From positions 38,230,855-38,294,854 of the forward strand of contig NC_016131.3 in assembly GCF_000005505.3 (NCBI RefSeq): 64,000 nucleotides of DNA, given 5' to 3'. Shown piece after piece: positions 1 to 9,941 of this stretch. The stretch is from Brachypodium distachyon (Eukaryota > Streptophyta > Magnoliopsida > Poales > Poaceae). Position numbers and translations under genes: made by a program. The stretch's first letter is position 1, and every line of letters starts with the position of its first letter. Under the pieces are notes generated by a model. The model was not told the origin of the DNA. It was given only the letters and a program-made list of their open reading frames with translations, and ran no database searches.

Positions 1-860
1 ATAGCAGCTTCCTCATTCTCAACTAAACCACAACGTAACATCTTCTTTTGCATTTCTTGATAATAATCTTGGACAGAATTACTACCTTGCCTTAATTGTT
101 GTAGTTTCTTTAACAAGTCACGCGAATAGTATGAAGGAACATATCTAGCACGCATAATTCTTTTCAAATCATCCCATGTTGGTGGTATAGCGTTAGGATG
201 TGCAATACAATACTCATGCCACCAAACAGAAGCAAAATCAGTAAACTCACTAGTAGCAGCCCTAACCCTCTTATTAGCAGGAAAATCATGGCAAGTAAAT
301 TTTTGACTCAATTCTAATTCCCATGTAAGGTAAGCATCAGGGTCATATTTTCCATCAAAAGGAGGAACCTTAAATTTAATAGAATGCAGCAAGTCATGTT
401 CCTCTCTGTGAGGTCGTGTCAGTCCCATACCTCGGCGGTTGAAACGAGTTCGGCGATGATCACGGTAGTTGTGATGGTTTACGGTCCCGTCGTGTTCCGT
501 ATCCGCGGAGTAGTCGTCGTCGTTCTCCTCAACCTCGCTTGCGAAGGTACCGTTATTAGCGGTCCGCTGGTTGTGAGTATTGTTTCCTCCCGATGTAGCG
601 ATGGTCGTTGCAGCAATTGCCGCCAGTTGCGTCGTGATTTCTGCCAGAGAAGTACTAATGGTAGCAACAGAATTCTGTAAAGATGTTAGCTTGGTATTTG
701 TTTCAATGTGCGCGCTCTCCAAGGTTCCAAGTCTCTCATTCGCAACCCGAACGTCCTCATCCAGCTCCTCGTTACGGAGCCTAAGCTTGCGATCAAAATG
801 TGAAATAATGCCCTTTGTGCGTGGAGAGTGGCCTTGTAAATCATCGTCAGAACCTACCAT
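1..860 (-). CDS. Ty3/gypsy retrotransposon Gag, N-terminal 286 residues (runs off the window)
   Basis: Reading leftwards from an ATG at 860-858, the frame is open without a stop to base 1. Gag is the structural protein that packages element RNA into virus-like particles in the cytoplasm. Residues about 20-82 are heptad-like and probably coiled coil (LRNEELDEDVRVANERLG and onwards). Residues 110-125 are an acidic patch (EENDDDYSADTEHDG) and 132-143 a basic one (HRRTRFNRR). The retrotransposon Gag domain starts near residue 162, with KVPPFDGKYDPDAYLTWE, then FASVWWHEY (about 209-217), VPSYYSRDLLKKLQQLRQG (241-259) and YYQEMQKKMLRCG (266-278). The zinc knuckle and protease would lie to the left of the window. 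The intact frame means this copy is not obviously dead here. The Gag and tail motifs resemble grass chromoviruses, possibly the CRM/CRR lineage; the family is certain, the lineage is inferred. Confidence 0.93.
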   Translation of the reverse strand, partial: MVGSDDDLQGHSPRTKGIISHFDRKLRLRNEELDEDVRVANERLGTLESAHIETNTKLTSLQNSVATISTSLAEITTQLAAIAATTIATSGGNNTHNQRTANNGTFASEVEENDDDYSADTEHDGTVNHHNYRDHRRTRFNRRGMGLTRPHREEHDLLHSIKFKVPPFDGKYDPDAYLTWELELSQKFTCHDFPANKRVRAATSEFTDFASVWWHEYCIAHPNAIPPTWDDLKRIMRARYVPSYYSRDLLKKLQQLRQGSNSVQDYYQEMQKKMLRCGLVENEEAA

Positions 861-1274
861 CGTTAGGAGAAAACAAGAAACAAATCACAAGAAAAAGTCC
901 CTATGCACTACTAGGATGTGGGGTTCCAAAGATCACTCCACTCAACTTTTAATCAAGTTCTTACTCGTTCTTACCCAGCAAACAGGAAGGTGATGGCCAG
1001 CGGCGAGAACAAGCCCTCCGAAGATTAGTGTATTGATGCCTCGAGGCAAACCAACCTAGGTGTACAATCTGTGGAGCTTGGAGGCTTATGTGAGTAGCAA
1101 GGAAAAGCGAATAATCAAATCAGCAATGCAAAGTTGAAAATATGCTCAAAAATGCTAGTCCTAGTTGCTGGAGTCGACAAGAACGAATTACAGAAATTAA
1201 CTAAGCCTAGATACTGAAAAAGGTAGAAAGGAAAGATCAAATGAAAGGTAAAACAAGTAAATCTCTGGGGAATA

Positions 1275-1354
1275 TTTTTTTTCTCTTTTTTTTTTCTTTT
1301 TTTTGGCCTTCTGTTTGGCTTCTTATTCTTTTCTTTTTTTTTCTTTTTTTTTTA
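1275..1354. repeat. Pyrimidine-rich low-complexity tract in leader
   Basis: Runs of T broken by single C (and GGCCTTCTG in the middle) on the plus strand, so A/G-rich in the element's sense strand. The copy at 52127-52159 has the same design with different run lengths, as expected for slippage-prone sequence. Confidence 0.8.
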
Positions 1355-1809
1355 TCCCCAGAAACTCACGCAAAAGAAGTTAAGACCGGAAAGCTGCACG
1401 TCGGTCTGTAGGAGAATAGCAAAGGCTGTAGTAAGGAAAACTCAGAAAAATATGAGAAAATATGGGTTAGAAGCGTATCAAAACAAGCTTTCCAACAAGT
1501 GCAATATCACTCGAAACGGAGGTCGGACGGTGGAGAAAACTGAGATATACTGCGCTGCCCCGGTGCCGTAAAACGGGTGCAGAAACTTTGGAACTCGAAA
1601 AGTCCACCTTAAAGGCCGAATTTTAGGGTCAAAGTGCAGGGCAACGCCCTGGATATTTCCTGATGCGCTTCGTCATGAGCTTTCCAAAAAGTCCAAGAAC
1701 GTCCAAATCTGAGTTGGTAGGCAAAAGATATGTCCGTTTTACTGAACACGGCTCAAACCCACCCGAAACTAAAATTCTATTCGGACTCGGGTCCGAAACT
1801 GACTCGAAC

Positions 1810-1879
1810 TCTTTCTCTTTTTTTTCGTTTTTTTTTCTTTCTTTCTTCCTTTTTTTTTTCTTTCCCTTCTTTTTTTTCA
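1810..1879. repeat. Second pyrimidine-rich low-complexity tract in leader
   Basis: T/C tract of about 70 bp, matched at about 52590-52658. It sits between a conserved segment with ACTCGGACTCGGG and the start of the proline/serine-rich open stretch. It is purine-rich on the element's sense strand. Confidence 0.8.
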
Positions 1880-1902
1880 CAACTTTCCGAACAACTTGAT
1901 CT

Positions 1903-2184
1903 CTAAACAAAATTCGATCTATTATGAAACACTTTCCAAAAGCACTCTTGATTGGACTCGGACTCGAACTCGCGGCTGAAAACTATAACTTCCCGACTCG
2001 ATGTAGGACTGGAAGAAGGACTCGCTGTAGGACTGGAAGAAGGACTCGGTGTAGGACTTGAAGAGGGACTCGGTGTAGGACTCGAAGAGGGACTCGGTGG
2101 AAGATATGGTGGCGGTGGAAGATTATGGCGGTGGTGTGGCAGGAAGTTTGGCGGCGGAATATTGATGAAGGAAACCTGCGTCAC
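1903..2184 (-). other. Proline/serine-rich open stretch in leader (coding status doubtful)
   Basis: An open frame of about 93 codons with no ATG at its head (first codon GTG). It encodes PPPNFLPHHRHN, then four SSSPTPSP-type octapeptides, then VIVFSREFESESN. The octapeptides are simply the 24-bp minisatellite read in a frame without stops. The frame is nevertheless open in all three copies in the window (also 52681-52986 minus and 63753-64000 plus) despite differing repeat number. It could be an upstream exon or relic of a leader reading frame, or an accident of a repeat length divisible by three. I favour the accident, with low certainty. Confidence 0.35.
2003..2098 (-). repeat. 24-bp minisatellite, 4 units
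   Basis: Four units of 24 bp, each starting GTAGGACT and ending GACTCG plus two bases on the plus strand. The units differ by a few substitutions (GGAAGAAG versus CGAAGAGG). The homologous tract at 52781-52900 has five units and that at 63839-63934 has four, so unit number changes between element copies. Confidence 0.92.
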
Positions 2185-2442
2185 ACGAAGAACAAGAAAA
2201 CCAAAAGCAAGTTCGACCTAGTAGAAAAAAATCTGAAAAACGATCCAATCTAATCTAGCAACTCGACACGATTAATGCAGCAAAGATTCAACAATGCAAA
2301 TACTAATGTGAAAATTGCAAGGCTCAGATTGGTTCTAGGACAAGGGAACTAATTCTAATTTTTGTTTGGCTTTTTCTGGACGATAGGTAAAAACAGATCT
2401 AAACTACGGATAAACTGGAAAAATCTCACCGAGCAACCTTAA

Positions 2443-2454
2443 GCTCTGATACCA
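2443..2454 (-). other. Retrotransposon primer-binding site, initiator tRNA-Met type
   Basis: The minus strand reads TGGTATCAGAGC, the usual primer-binding site complementary to the 3' end of initiator tRNA-Met in plant LTR retrotransposons. It lies two bases from the LTR end (CG spacer), fixing the LTR boundary at 2457 and the element's orientation. Confidence 0.92.
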
Positions 2455-2456
2455 CG

Positions 2457-3130
2457 TGATAGCCTCAAGCGTGTCCCGATCTTTTGATGAGATACCTAAT
2501 TAACGATTTGGTAGGAGGTGACGTTCACGATCCGACTACAACCTAGGAGGCAGCGCCTTAGCGATCGATACACCAACTCCAGAAGGTTATTGATCCCGCG
2601 GGGGCACGATCAACCTGACCACGAAGGTCTTTGTTCCTGCAAGCAATCGAAGAACAAGCAAGAACAAGATGAAAAGCAATATGAAATTGCGAATAGGAGA
2701 TATGAAGGTTCACGAATCTGAATACTCAATATAGTTGGAGTCTTGATGACGGTAAAACAGGTGGTCTAACCGACACACGCGATTACACGAAAGTAGGAAA
2801 GGCTAAACTTTATCTAATCAAAACCCAAGGCTCCATGGGGGGGCTCATGGGGTATAAATAGGAGGGGAACTAGGTGGTTTTCGGACAGGCCCTTGAGGGA
2901 CTCCGAAACGGCCTAGGAATCCTCTTAAAACACAACGAAAACATCTAAAAATTGGCTGGACCCTATTATATGGCCTTAGGCCCAATAAAGCAAGGTTATA
3001 ACTCTCATCTTTGGCCCATAGATACCCATTGGAGGGAGAATCCTCCACTTGGCCGAAATCCCATTGATGAAGAGGATGCGGCCTTCTTCTCATCTCTCGT
3101 TATGGCGGTTTCAATGTTCTGAAATCATCA
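2457..3130 (-). mobile_element. 674-bp LTR of the left Ty3/gypsy element
   Basis: The minus strand begins TGATGATTTCAG at 3130 and ends GGCTATCA at 2457, giving TGAT...ATCA termini. It aligns over its full length, with no length change, to 62808-63481 on the plus strand, at roughly 97-98 percent identity by eye, with many transition differences. It is flanked by leader sequence (via the primer-binding site) on one side and by the polyprotein 3' end on the other. It therefore acts both as the 5' LTR of the element running left and the 3' LTR of a second, truncated element to the right. The part nearest the primer-binding site is shared with the 982-bp LTR at 53258-54239; the U3 part is not. 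Confidence 0.93.
2851..2860 (-). promoter_or_regulatory. Probable TATA box of the left LTR
   Basis: The minus strand reads TATTTATACC, followed downstream by CCATGAGCCCCCC. The right LTR has GTTTATACC at the same place (63079-63087) and the 982-bp LTR has CCTTTATATACC (53658-53669). Conservation of this AT-rich element in otherwise diverged U3 regions supports a core promoter. Confidence 0.6.
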
Positions 3131-3411
3131 CTTGAGCTAGCTCCCGCCACCTTGCTGCCACCTCCATGGTTTGCTGTCCAACGCTGATCCTTGAGGTGCA
3201 AGCTAGGTCCTTCATTCCTAAAACACATAAAAGAACCCATCTTAGGCAGCAGCATATTCTCATTAATATTAAATGAAGTACCGAGGAACGAAAGTACCTG
3301 ATAATTTAGTTGTCGTGCACGAGCTCTAGTAATTGGTCCGTGTATCTCCGGTACTTGAGGTGTATGTGCTGTAGGGGCTGTGGTTGTATCATTAGTTGGG
3401 ATGTCCTCATC
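3100..3411 (-). pseudogene. Polyprotein 3' end (C-terminal 103 codons) truncated by satellite
   Basis: Reading leftwards from the satellite junction, the frame encodes DEDIPTNDTT, then GPITRARARQLNYQVLSFLG, then about 60 residues ending DDFRTLKPP and a TAA at 3102-3100. This is the tail beyond the integrase core of a grass Ty3/gypsy polyprotein. The frame crosses the LTR boundary at 3130, so the last ten codons and the stop are LTR sequence. I associate a tail ending inside the 3' LTR with CRM-type centromeric chromoviruses. Everything upstream (reverse transcriptase, RNase H, integrase) is absent and replaced by satellite. Upstream in the same frame the satellite gives a TAA at once, so no fusion is possible on this side. 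Compared with the right-hand copy it keeps Q where that copy has L (LNYQV versus LNYLV). Confidence 0.85.
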
Positions 3412-4840
3412 ACCGATTTACCCTGATTGTCCGTCCTAGCGAGGGACCATGCCTAGCGAGTCCGTACAACTGGTCTACTCTTGTTTCGCTTCGATGAGTA
3501 GGTTTGTTTGGTGTGCTCATCCTAGTACCTCAAATGGACACGTTCCGGATCAAAGTATAGCACCGACTCTGATTTGGCCGGCTTGCCCGTCCTAGCGAGG
3601 GACCATGCCTAGCGAGTCCGTACAACTGGTCTACTCTTGTTTCGCTTCTATCAATTGGTTTGTTAGGTGTGCTCATCCTCGTAGCTCAAATTGACACGTT
3701 CCGGATCAAAGTTTAGCACCGACTCTGATTTGGTCGGCTTGCCCGTCCTAGCGAGGGACCATGCCTAGCGAGTCCGTACAACTGGTCTACTCTTGTTTCG
3801 CTTCGATGAGTAGGTTTGTTTGGTGAGCTCATCCTAGTACCTCAAATGGACACGTTCCGGATCAAATTTTAGCACCGACTCGGATTTGGCCGGAATGTCC
3901 GTCCTCGTGAGGGACCATGCCTAGCGAGTCCGTACAAGTGGTCTAGTCTTGTTTCGCTTCGATGAGTAGGTTTGTATGGTGTGCTCATCCTAGTACCTCA
4001 AATGGCCACGTTCCGGATCAAAGCTTAGCACCGACTCCGATTTACCCGGATTGTCCGTCCTAGTGAGGGACCATGCCTAGCGAGTCCGTAGAAGTGGTCT
4101 AGTCTTGTTTCGCTTCAATAAGTAGGTTTGTTCGGTGTGCTCATCCTAATACCTCAAATGGACACGTTCGGGATCAAAGTTTACCACCGACTCCGATTTG
4201 GCCGGATTGTCTGTCTTAGGGAGGTACCATGCCAAGCGAATCCGTACAAGTGGTCTAGTCTTGTTTCGCTTCGATCAATTGGTTTGTTAGGTGTGCTCAT
4301 CGTAGTACCTCACATAGACACGTTCCGGAACAAAGATTAGCACCGACTCCGATTTTGCCGGGTTGTCCGTCCTAGTGAGGGACCATGCCTAGCGAGTTCG
4401 TACAAGTGGTCTAGTCTTGTGTCGCTTCCATAATTAGGTTTGTTTGGTGTGCTCATCCTAATACCTCAAATGGACACGTTCCGGAACAAAGTTTAGCACC
4501 GAGTCCGATTTACCCTGATTGTCCGTCCTAGCGAGGGACCATGCCTAGCGAGTCCGTACAAGTGGTCTACTCTTGTTTCGCTTCGATGAGTAGGTTTGTT
4601 TGGTGTGCTCATCCTAGTACCTCAAATGGACACGTTCCGGATCAAAGTTTAGCACCGACTCCGATTCACCCGGATTGTCCATCCTAGTGAGGGACCATGC
4701 CTAGCGAGTCCGTACAAGTGGTCTAGTCTTGTTTCGCTTCTATCAATTGGTTTGTTAGGTGTGCTCATCCTAGTACCTCAAATGGACACGTTCCGGAACA
4801 AAGTTTAGCACCGACTCCGATTTACCCGGATTGTCCGTCT

Positions 4841-6867
4841 GACGGAGGGACCATGCCTATCGAGTCCGTACAAGTGGTCTAGTCTTGTTTCGCTTCGATG
4901 AGTAGGTTTGTTTGGTGTGCTCATCCTAGTACCTCAAATGGACACGTTCCGGAACAAAGTTTAGCACCTAGTCCGATTTACCCTGATTGTCCGTCCTAGC
5001 GAGGGACCATGCCTAGCGAGTCCGTACAAGTGGTCTACTCTTGTTTCGCTTCGATGAGTAGGTTTGTTTGGTGTGCTCATCCTAGTACCCCAAATGGACA
5101 CGTTCCGGATCAAAGTTTAGCACCGACTTCGATTCACCCGGATTGTCCGTCCTAGGGAGGGACCATGCCTAGCGAGTCCGTACAAGTGGTCTAGTCTTGT
5201 TTCGCTTCGATGAGTACGTTTGTTTTGGGTGCTCATCCTCGTAGCTCAAATGGACACGTTCCGGATCAAAGCATAGCACCGATTCCGATTTACCCGGATT
5301 GTCCGTCCTACGGAGGGACCATGCCTATCGAGTCCGTACAAGTGGTCTAGTCTTGTTTCGTTCGATGAGTAGCTTTGTTTGGTGTGCTCATCCTAGTACC
5401 TCAAATGGACACGTTCCGGATCAAAGTTTAGCACCGACTCCGATTCACCCGGAATTTCCGTCCTAGGGAGGGACCATGCCTAGCGAGTCCGTACAAGTGG
5501 TCTAGTCTTGTTTCGCTTCGATCAATTGGTTTGTTAGGTGTGCTCATCGTAGTACCTCAGATAGACACGTTCCGGAACAAAGTTTAGCACCGACTCCGAT
5601 TTTGCCGGATTGTCCGTCCTAGTGAGGGACCATGCCTAGCGAGTCCGTACAAGTGGTCTAGTCTTGTTTCGCTTCCATAAGTAGGTTTCTTTGGTGTGCT
5701 CATCCTAATACCTCAAATGGACACGTTCGGGATCAAAGTTTAGCACCGACTCCGATTTGGCCGGATTGTCCGTCGTAGTAAGGGACCATGCCTAGCGGGT
5801 CCGTATAAGTGGTCTAGTCTTGTTTCGCTTCAATAAGTAGGTTTGTTTGGTGTGCTCATCCTAGTACCTCAAATGGACACGTTCCGGATCAAAGTTTAGC
5901 ACCGACTCCGATTCACCCGGATTGTCCCTCCTAGTGAGGGACCATGCCTAGCGAGTCCGTACAAGTGGTCTAGTCTTGTTTCGCTTCGATGAGTAGGTTT
6001 GTTTGGTGTGCTCATCCTAGTACATCAAATGGACACGTTCCGGAACAAAGTTTAGCACCGACTCCGATTTTGCCGGATTGTCCGTCGTAGGGAGGGACCA
6101 TGCCTAGCGAGTCCGTACAAGTGATCTAGTCTTGTTTCGCTTCGATCAGTAGGTTTGTATGGTGTGCTCATCCGAGTACCTCAAATGGCCACGTTCCGGA
6201 TCAAAGCTTAGCACCGACTCCGATTTACCCGGATTGTCCGTCCTAGTGAGGGACCATGCCTAGCGAGTCCGTAGAAGTGGTCTAGTCTTGTTTCGCTTCA
6301 ATAAGTAGGTTTGTTCGGTGTGCTCATCCTAATACCTCAAATGGACACGTTCGGGATCAAAGTTTACCACCGACTCCGATTTGGCCGGATTGTCTGTCTT
6401 AGGGAGGTACCATGCCAAGCGAATCCGTACAAGTGGTCTAGTCTTGTTTCGCTTCGATCAATTGGTTTGTTAGGTGTGCTCATCGTAGTACCTCACATAG
6501 ACACGTTCCGGAACAAAGATTAGCACCGACTCCGATTTTGCCGGGTTGTCCGTCCTAGTGAGGGACCATGCCTAGCGAGTTCGTACAAGTGGTCTAGTCT
6601 TGTGTCGCTTCCATAATTAGGTTTGTTTGGTGTGCTCATCCTAATACCTCAAATGGACACCTTCGGGATCAAAGTTTAGCACCGACTCCGATTTGGCCGG
6701 ATTGTCCGTCGTAGTGAGGGACCATGCCTAGCGGGTCCGTATAAGTGGTCTAGTCTTGTTTCGCTTCAATAAGTAGGTTTGTTTGGTGTGCTCATCCTAG
6801 TAGCTCAAATGGACACGTTCCAGATCAAAGTTTAGCACCGACTCCGATTTACCCGGATTGTCCGTCT
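4841..6867 (+). repeat. 13-monomer higher-order repeat, copy A (2,027 bp)
   Basis: The rare variant GTCCGTCTGACGGAGGG occurs at 4841, 6868 and 8895, exactly 2,027 bp apart, which is 13 x 156 minus one base. The missing base lies in a monomer with TTTCGTTCGATG in place of TTTCGCTTCGATG. Copies A and B differ at only a few positions (for example TTTACCCTG versus TTTAACCTG). Confidence 0.92.
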
Positions 6868-8894
6868 GACGGAGGGACCATGCCTATCGAGTCCGTACAA
6901 GTGGTCTAGTCTTGTTTCGCTTCGATGAGTAGGTTTGTTTGGTGTGCTCATCCTAGTACCTCAAATGGACACGTTCCGGAACAAAGTTTAGCACCTAGTC
7001 CGATTTAACCTGATTGTCCGTCCTAGCGAGGGACCATGCCTAGCGAGTCCGTACAAGTGGTCTACTCTTGTTTCGCTTCGATGAGTAGGTTTGTTTGGTG
7101 TGCTCATCCTAGTACCCCAAATGGACACGTTCCGGATCAAAGTTTAGCACCGACTTCGATTCACCCGGATTGTCCGTCCTAGGGAGGGACCATGCCTAGC
7201 GAGTCCGTACAAGTGGTCTAGTCTTGTTTCGCTTCGATGAGTACGTTTGTTTTGGGTGCTCATCCTCGTAGCTCAAATGGACACGTTCCGGATCAAAGCT
7301 TAGCACCGATTCCGATTTACCCGGATTGTCCGTCCTACGGAGGGACCATGCCTATCGAGTCCGTACAAGTGGTCTAGTCTTGTTTCGTTCGATGAGTAGC
7401 TTTGTTTGGTGTGCTCATCCTAGTACCTCAAATGGACACGTTCCGGATCAAAGTTTAGCACCGACTCCGATTCACCCGGAATTTCCGTCCTAGGGAGGGA
7501 CCATGCCTAGCGAGTCCGTACAAGTGGTCTAGTCTTGTTTCGCTTCGATCAATTGGTTTGTTAGGTGTGCTCATCGTAGTACCTCAGATAGACACGTTCC
7601 GGAACAAAGTTTAGCACCGACTCCGATTTTGCCGGATTGTCCGTCCTAGTGAGGGACCATGCCTAGCGAGTCCGTACAAGTGGTCTAGTCTTGTTTCGCT
7701 TCCATAAGTAGGTTTCTTTGGTGTGCTCATCCTAATACCTCAAATGGACACGTTCGGGATCAAAGTTTAGCACCGACTCCGATTTGGCCGGATTGTCCGT
7801 CGTAGTAAGGGACCATGCCTAGCGGGTCCGTATAAGTGGTCTAGTCTTGTTTCGCTTCAATAAGTAGGTTTGTTTGGTGTGCTCATCCTAGTACCTCAAA
7901 TGGACACGTTCCGGATCAAAGTTTAGCACCGACTCCGATTCACCCGGATTGTCCCTCCTAGTGAGGGACCATGCCTAGCGAGTCCGTACAAGTGGTCTAG
8001 TCTTGTTTCGCTTCGATGAGTAGGTTTGTTTGGTGTGCTCATCCTAGTACATCAAATGGACACGTTCCGGAACAAAGTTTAGCACCGACTCCGATTTTGC
8101 CGGATTGTCCGTCGTAGGGAGGGACCATGCCTAGCGAGTCCGTACAAGTGATCTAGTCTTGTTTCGCTTCGATCAGTAGGTTTGTATGGTGTGCTCATCC
8201 GAGTACCTCAAATGGCCACGTTCCGGATCAAAGCTTAGCACCGACTCCGATTTACCCGGATTGTCCGTCCTAGTGAGGGACCATGCCTAGCGAGTCCGTA
8301 GAAGTGGTCTAGTCTTGTTTCGCTTCAATAAGTAGGTTTGTTCGGTGTGCTCATCCTAATACCTCAAATGGACACGTTCGGGATCAAAGTTTACCACCGA
8401 CTCCGATTTGGCCGGATTGTCTGTCTTAGGGAGGTACCATGCCAAGCGAATCCGTACAAGTGGTCTAGTCTTGTTTCGCTTCGATCAATTGGTTTGTTAG
8501 GTGTGCTCATCGTAGTACCTCACATAGACACGTTCCGGAACAAAGATTAGCACCGACTCCGATTTTGCCGGGTTGTCCGTCCTAGTGAGGGACCATGCCT
8601 AGCGAGTTCGTACAAGTGGTCTAGTCTTGTGTCGCTTCCATAATTAGGTTTGTTTGGTGTGCTCATCCTAATACCTCAAATGGACACATTCGGGATCAAA
8701 GTTTAGCACCGACTCCGATTTGGCCGGATTGTCCGTCGTAGTGAGGGACCATGCCTAGCGGGTCCGTATAAGTGGTCTAGTCTTGTTTCGCTTCAATAAG
8801 TAGGTTTGTTTGGTGTGCTCATCCTAGTAGCTCAAATGGACACGTTCCAGATCAAAGTTTAGCACCGACTCCGATTTACCCGGATTGTCCGTCT
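6868..8894 (+). repeat. 13-monomer higher-order repeat, copy B (2,027 bp)
   Basis: Near-perfect repeat of 4841-6867 with the same order of variant monomers, including the one-base-short TTTCGTTCGATG monomer near 7385. Example differences from copy A are AAGCTTAGC for AAGCATAGC near 7296 and, at the end of the unit, CACCTTCGGG for CACGTTCCGG-type sequence. Confidence 0.92.
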
Positions 8895-9941
8895 GACGGA
8901 GGGACCATGCCTATCGAGTCCGTACAAGTGGTCTAGTCTTGTTTCGCTTCGATGAGTAGGTTTGTTTGGTGTGCTCATCCTAGTACCTCAAATGGACACG
9001 TTCCGGAACAAAGTTTAGCACCTAGTCCGATTTAACCTGATTGTCCGTCCTAGCGAGGGACCATGCCTAGCGAGTCCGTACAAGTGGTCTACTCTTGTTT
9101 CGCTTCGATGAGTAGGTTTGTTTGGTGTGCTCATCCTAGTACCCCAAATGGACACGTTCCGGATCAAAGTTTAGCACCGACTTCGATTCACCCGGATTGT
9201 CCGTCCTAGGGAGGGACCATGCCTAGCGAGTCCGTACAAGTGGTCTAGTCTTGTTTCGCTTCGATGAGTACGTTTGTTTTGGGTGCTCATCCTCGTAGCT
9301 CAAATGGACACGTTCCGGATCAAAGCTTAGCACCGATTCCGATTTACCCGGATTGTCCGTCCTACGGAGGGACCATGCCTATCGAGTCCGTACAAGTGGT
9401 CTAGTCTTGTTTCGTTCGATGAGTAGCTTTGTTTGGTGTGCTCATCCTAGTACCTCAAATGGACACGTTCCGGATCAAAGTTTAGCACCGACTCCGATTC
9501 ACCCGGAATTTCCGTCCTAGGGAGGGACCATGCCTAGCGAGTCCGTACAAGTGGTCTAGTCTTGTTTCGCTTCGATCAATTGGTTTGTTAGGTGTGCTCA
9601 TCGTAGTACCTCAGATAGACACGTTCCGGAACAAAGTTTAGCACCGACTCCGATTTTGCCGGATTGTCCGTCCTAGTGAGGGACCATGCCTAGCGAGTCC
9701 GTACAAGTGGTCTAGTCTTGTTTCGCTTCCATAAGTAGGTTTCTTTGGTGTGCTCATCCTAATACCTCAAATGGACACGTTCGGGATCAAAGTTTAGCAC
9801 CGACTCCGATTTGGCCGGATTGTCCGTCGTAGTAAGGGACCATGCCTAGCGGGTCCGTATAAGTGGTCTAGTCTTGTTTCGCTTCAATAAGTAGGTTTGT
9901 TTGGTGTGCTCATCCTAGTACCTCAAATGGACACGTTCCGG
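8895..9941 (+). repeat. 13-monomer higher-order repeat, partial copy C
   Basis: Continues the 2,027-bp period and follows copy B until 9941, where TTCCGGATC becomes TTCCGGAAC and the monomer order changes. A further fragment of the same unit (about 14092-14870, offset 5,760 bp) carries the same GTCTGACGG marker at 14655. Confidence 0.88.

Larger units (their letters stand above)
861..2442 (-). other. 5' leader of the left retrotransposon, between primer-binding site and gag
   Basis: This 1.58-kb non-coding stretch joins the primer-binding site to the gag ATG. It holds two pyrimidine-rich tracts and a 24-bp minisatellite, listed separately. The part from about 1317 to 2442 is closely matched by 52122-53243, and the part nearest the primer-binding site also by 63496-64000 in the opposite orientation. 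These matches define it as element sequence, not host sequence. A leader this long could contain an intron or packaging signals; neither is demonstrable here. Confidence 0.85.

Noticed and set aside
384..993. Plus-strand open frames opposite the left element (384-680, 580-993)
   Set aside because: They are antisense to the intact Gag frame on the minus strand and its start region.
2845..3093. An 82-codon minus-strand open frame within the left LTR
   Set aside because: It lies wholly in U3, has no similarity I recognise, and the right LTR copy differs by changes with no sign of codon constraint.
4128..4340. Repeated open frames of 61-143 codons on both strands through the satellite (for example 4128-4340, 17200-17502, 18053-18406 minus, 38257-38559), several with identical translations
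   Set aside because: The monomer is 156 bp, exactly 52 codons, so any stop-free frame repeats with the array. The translations are the same monomer read over and over. No known domain, no conserved start beyond the monomer's own ATG, and 1-bp indels in some monomers break the frame freely.
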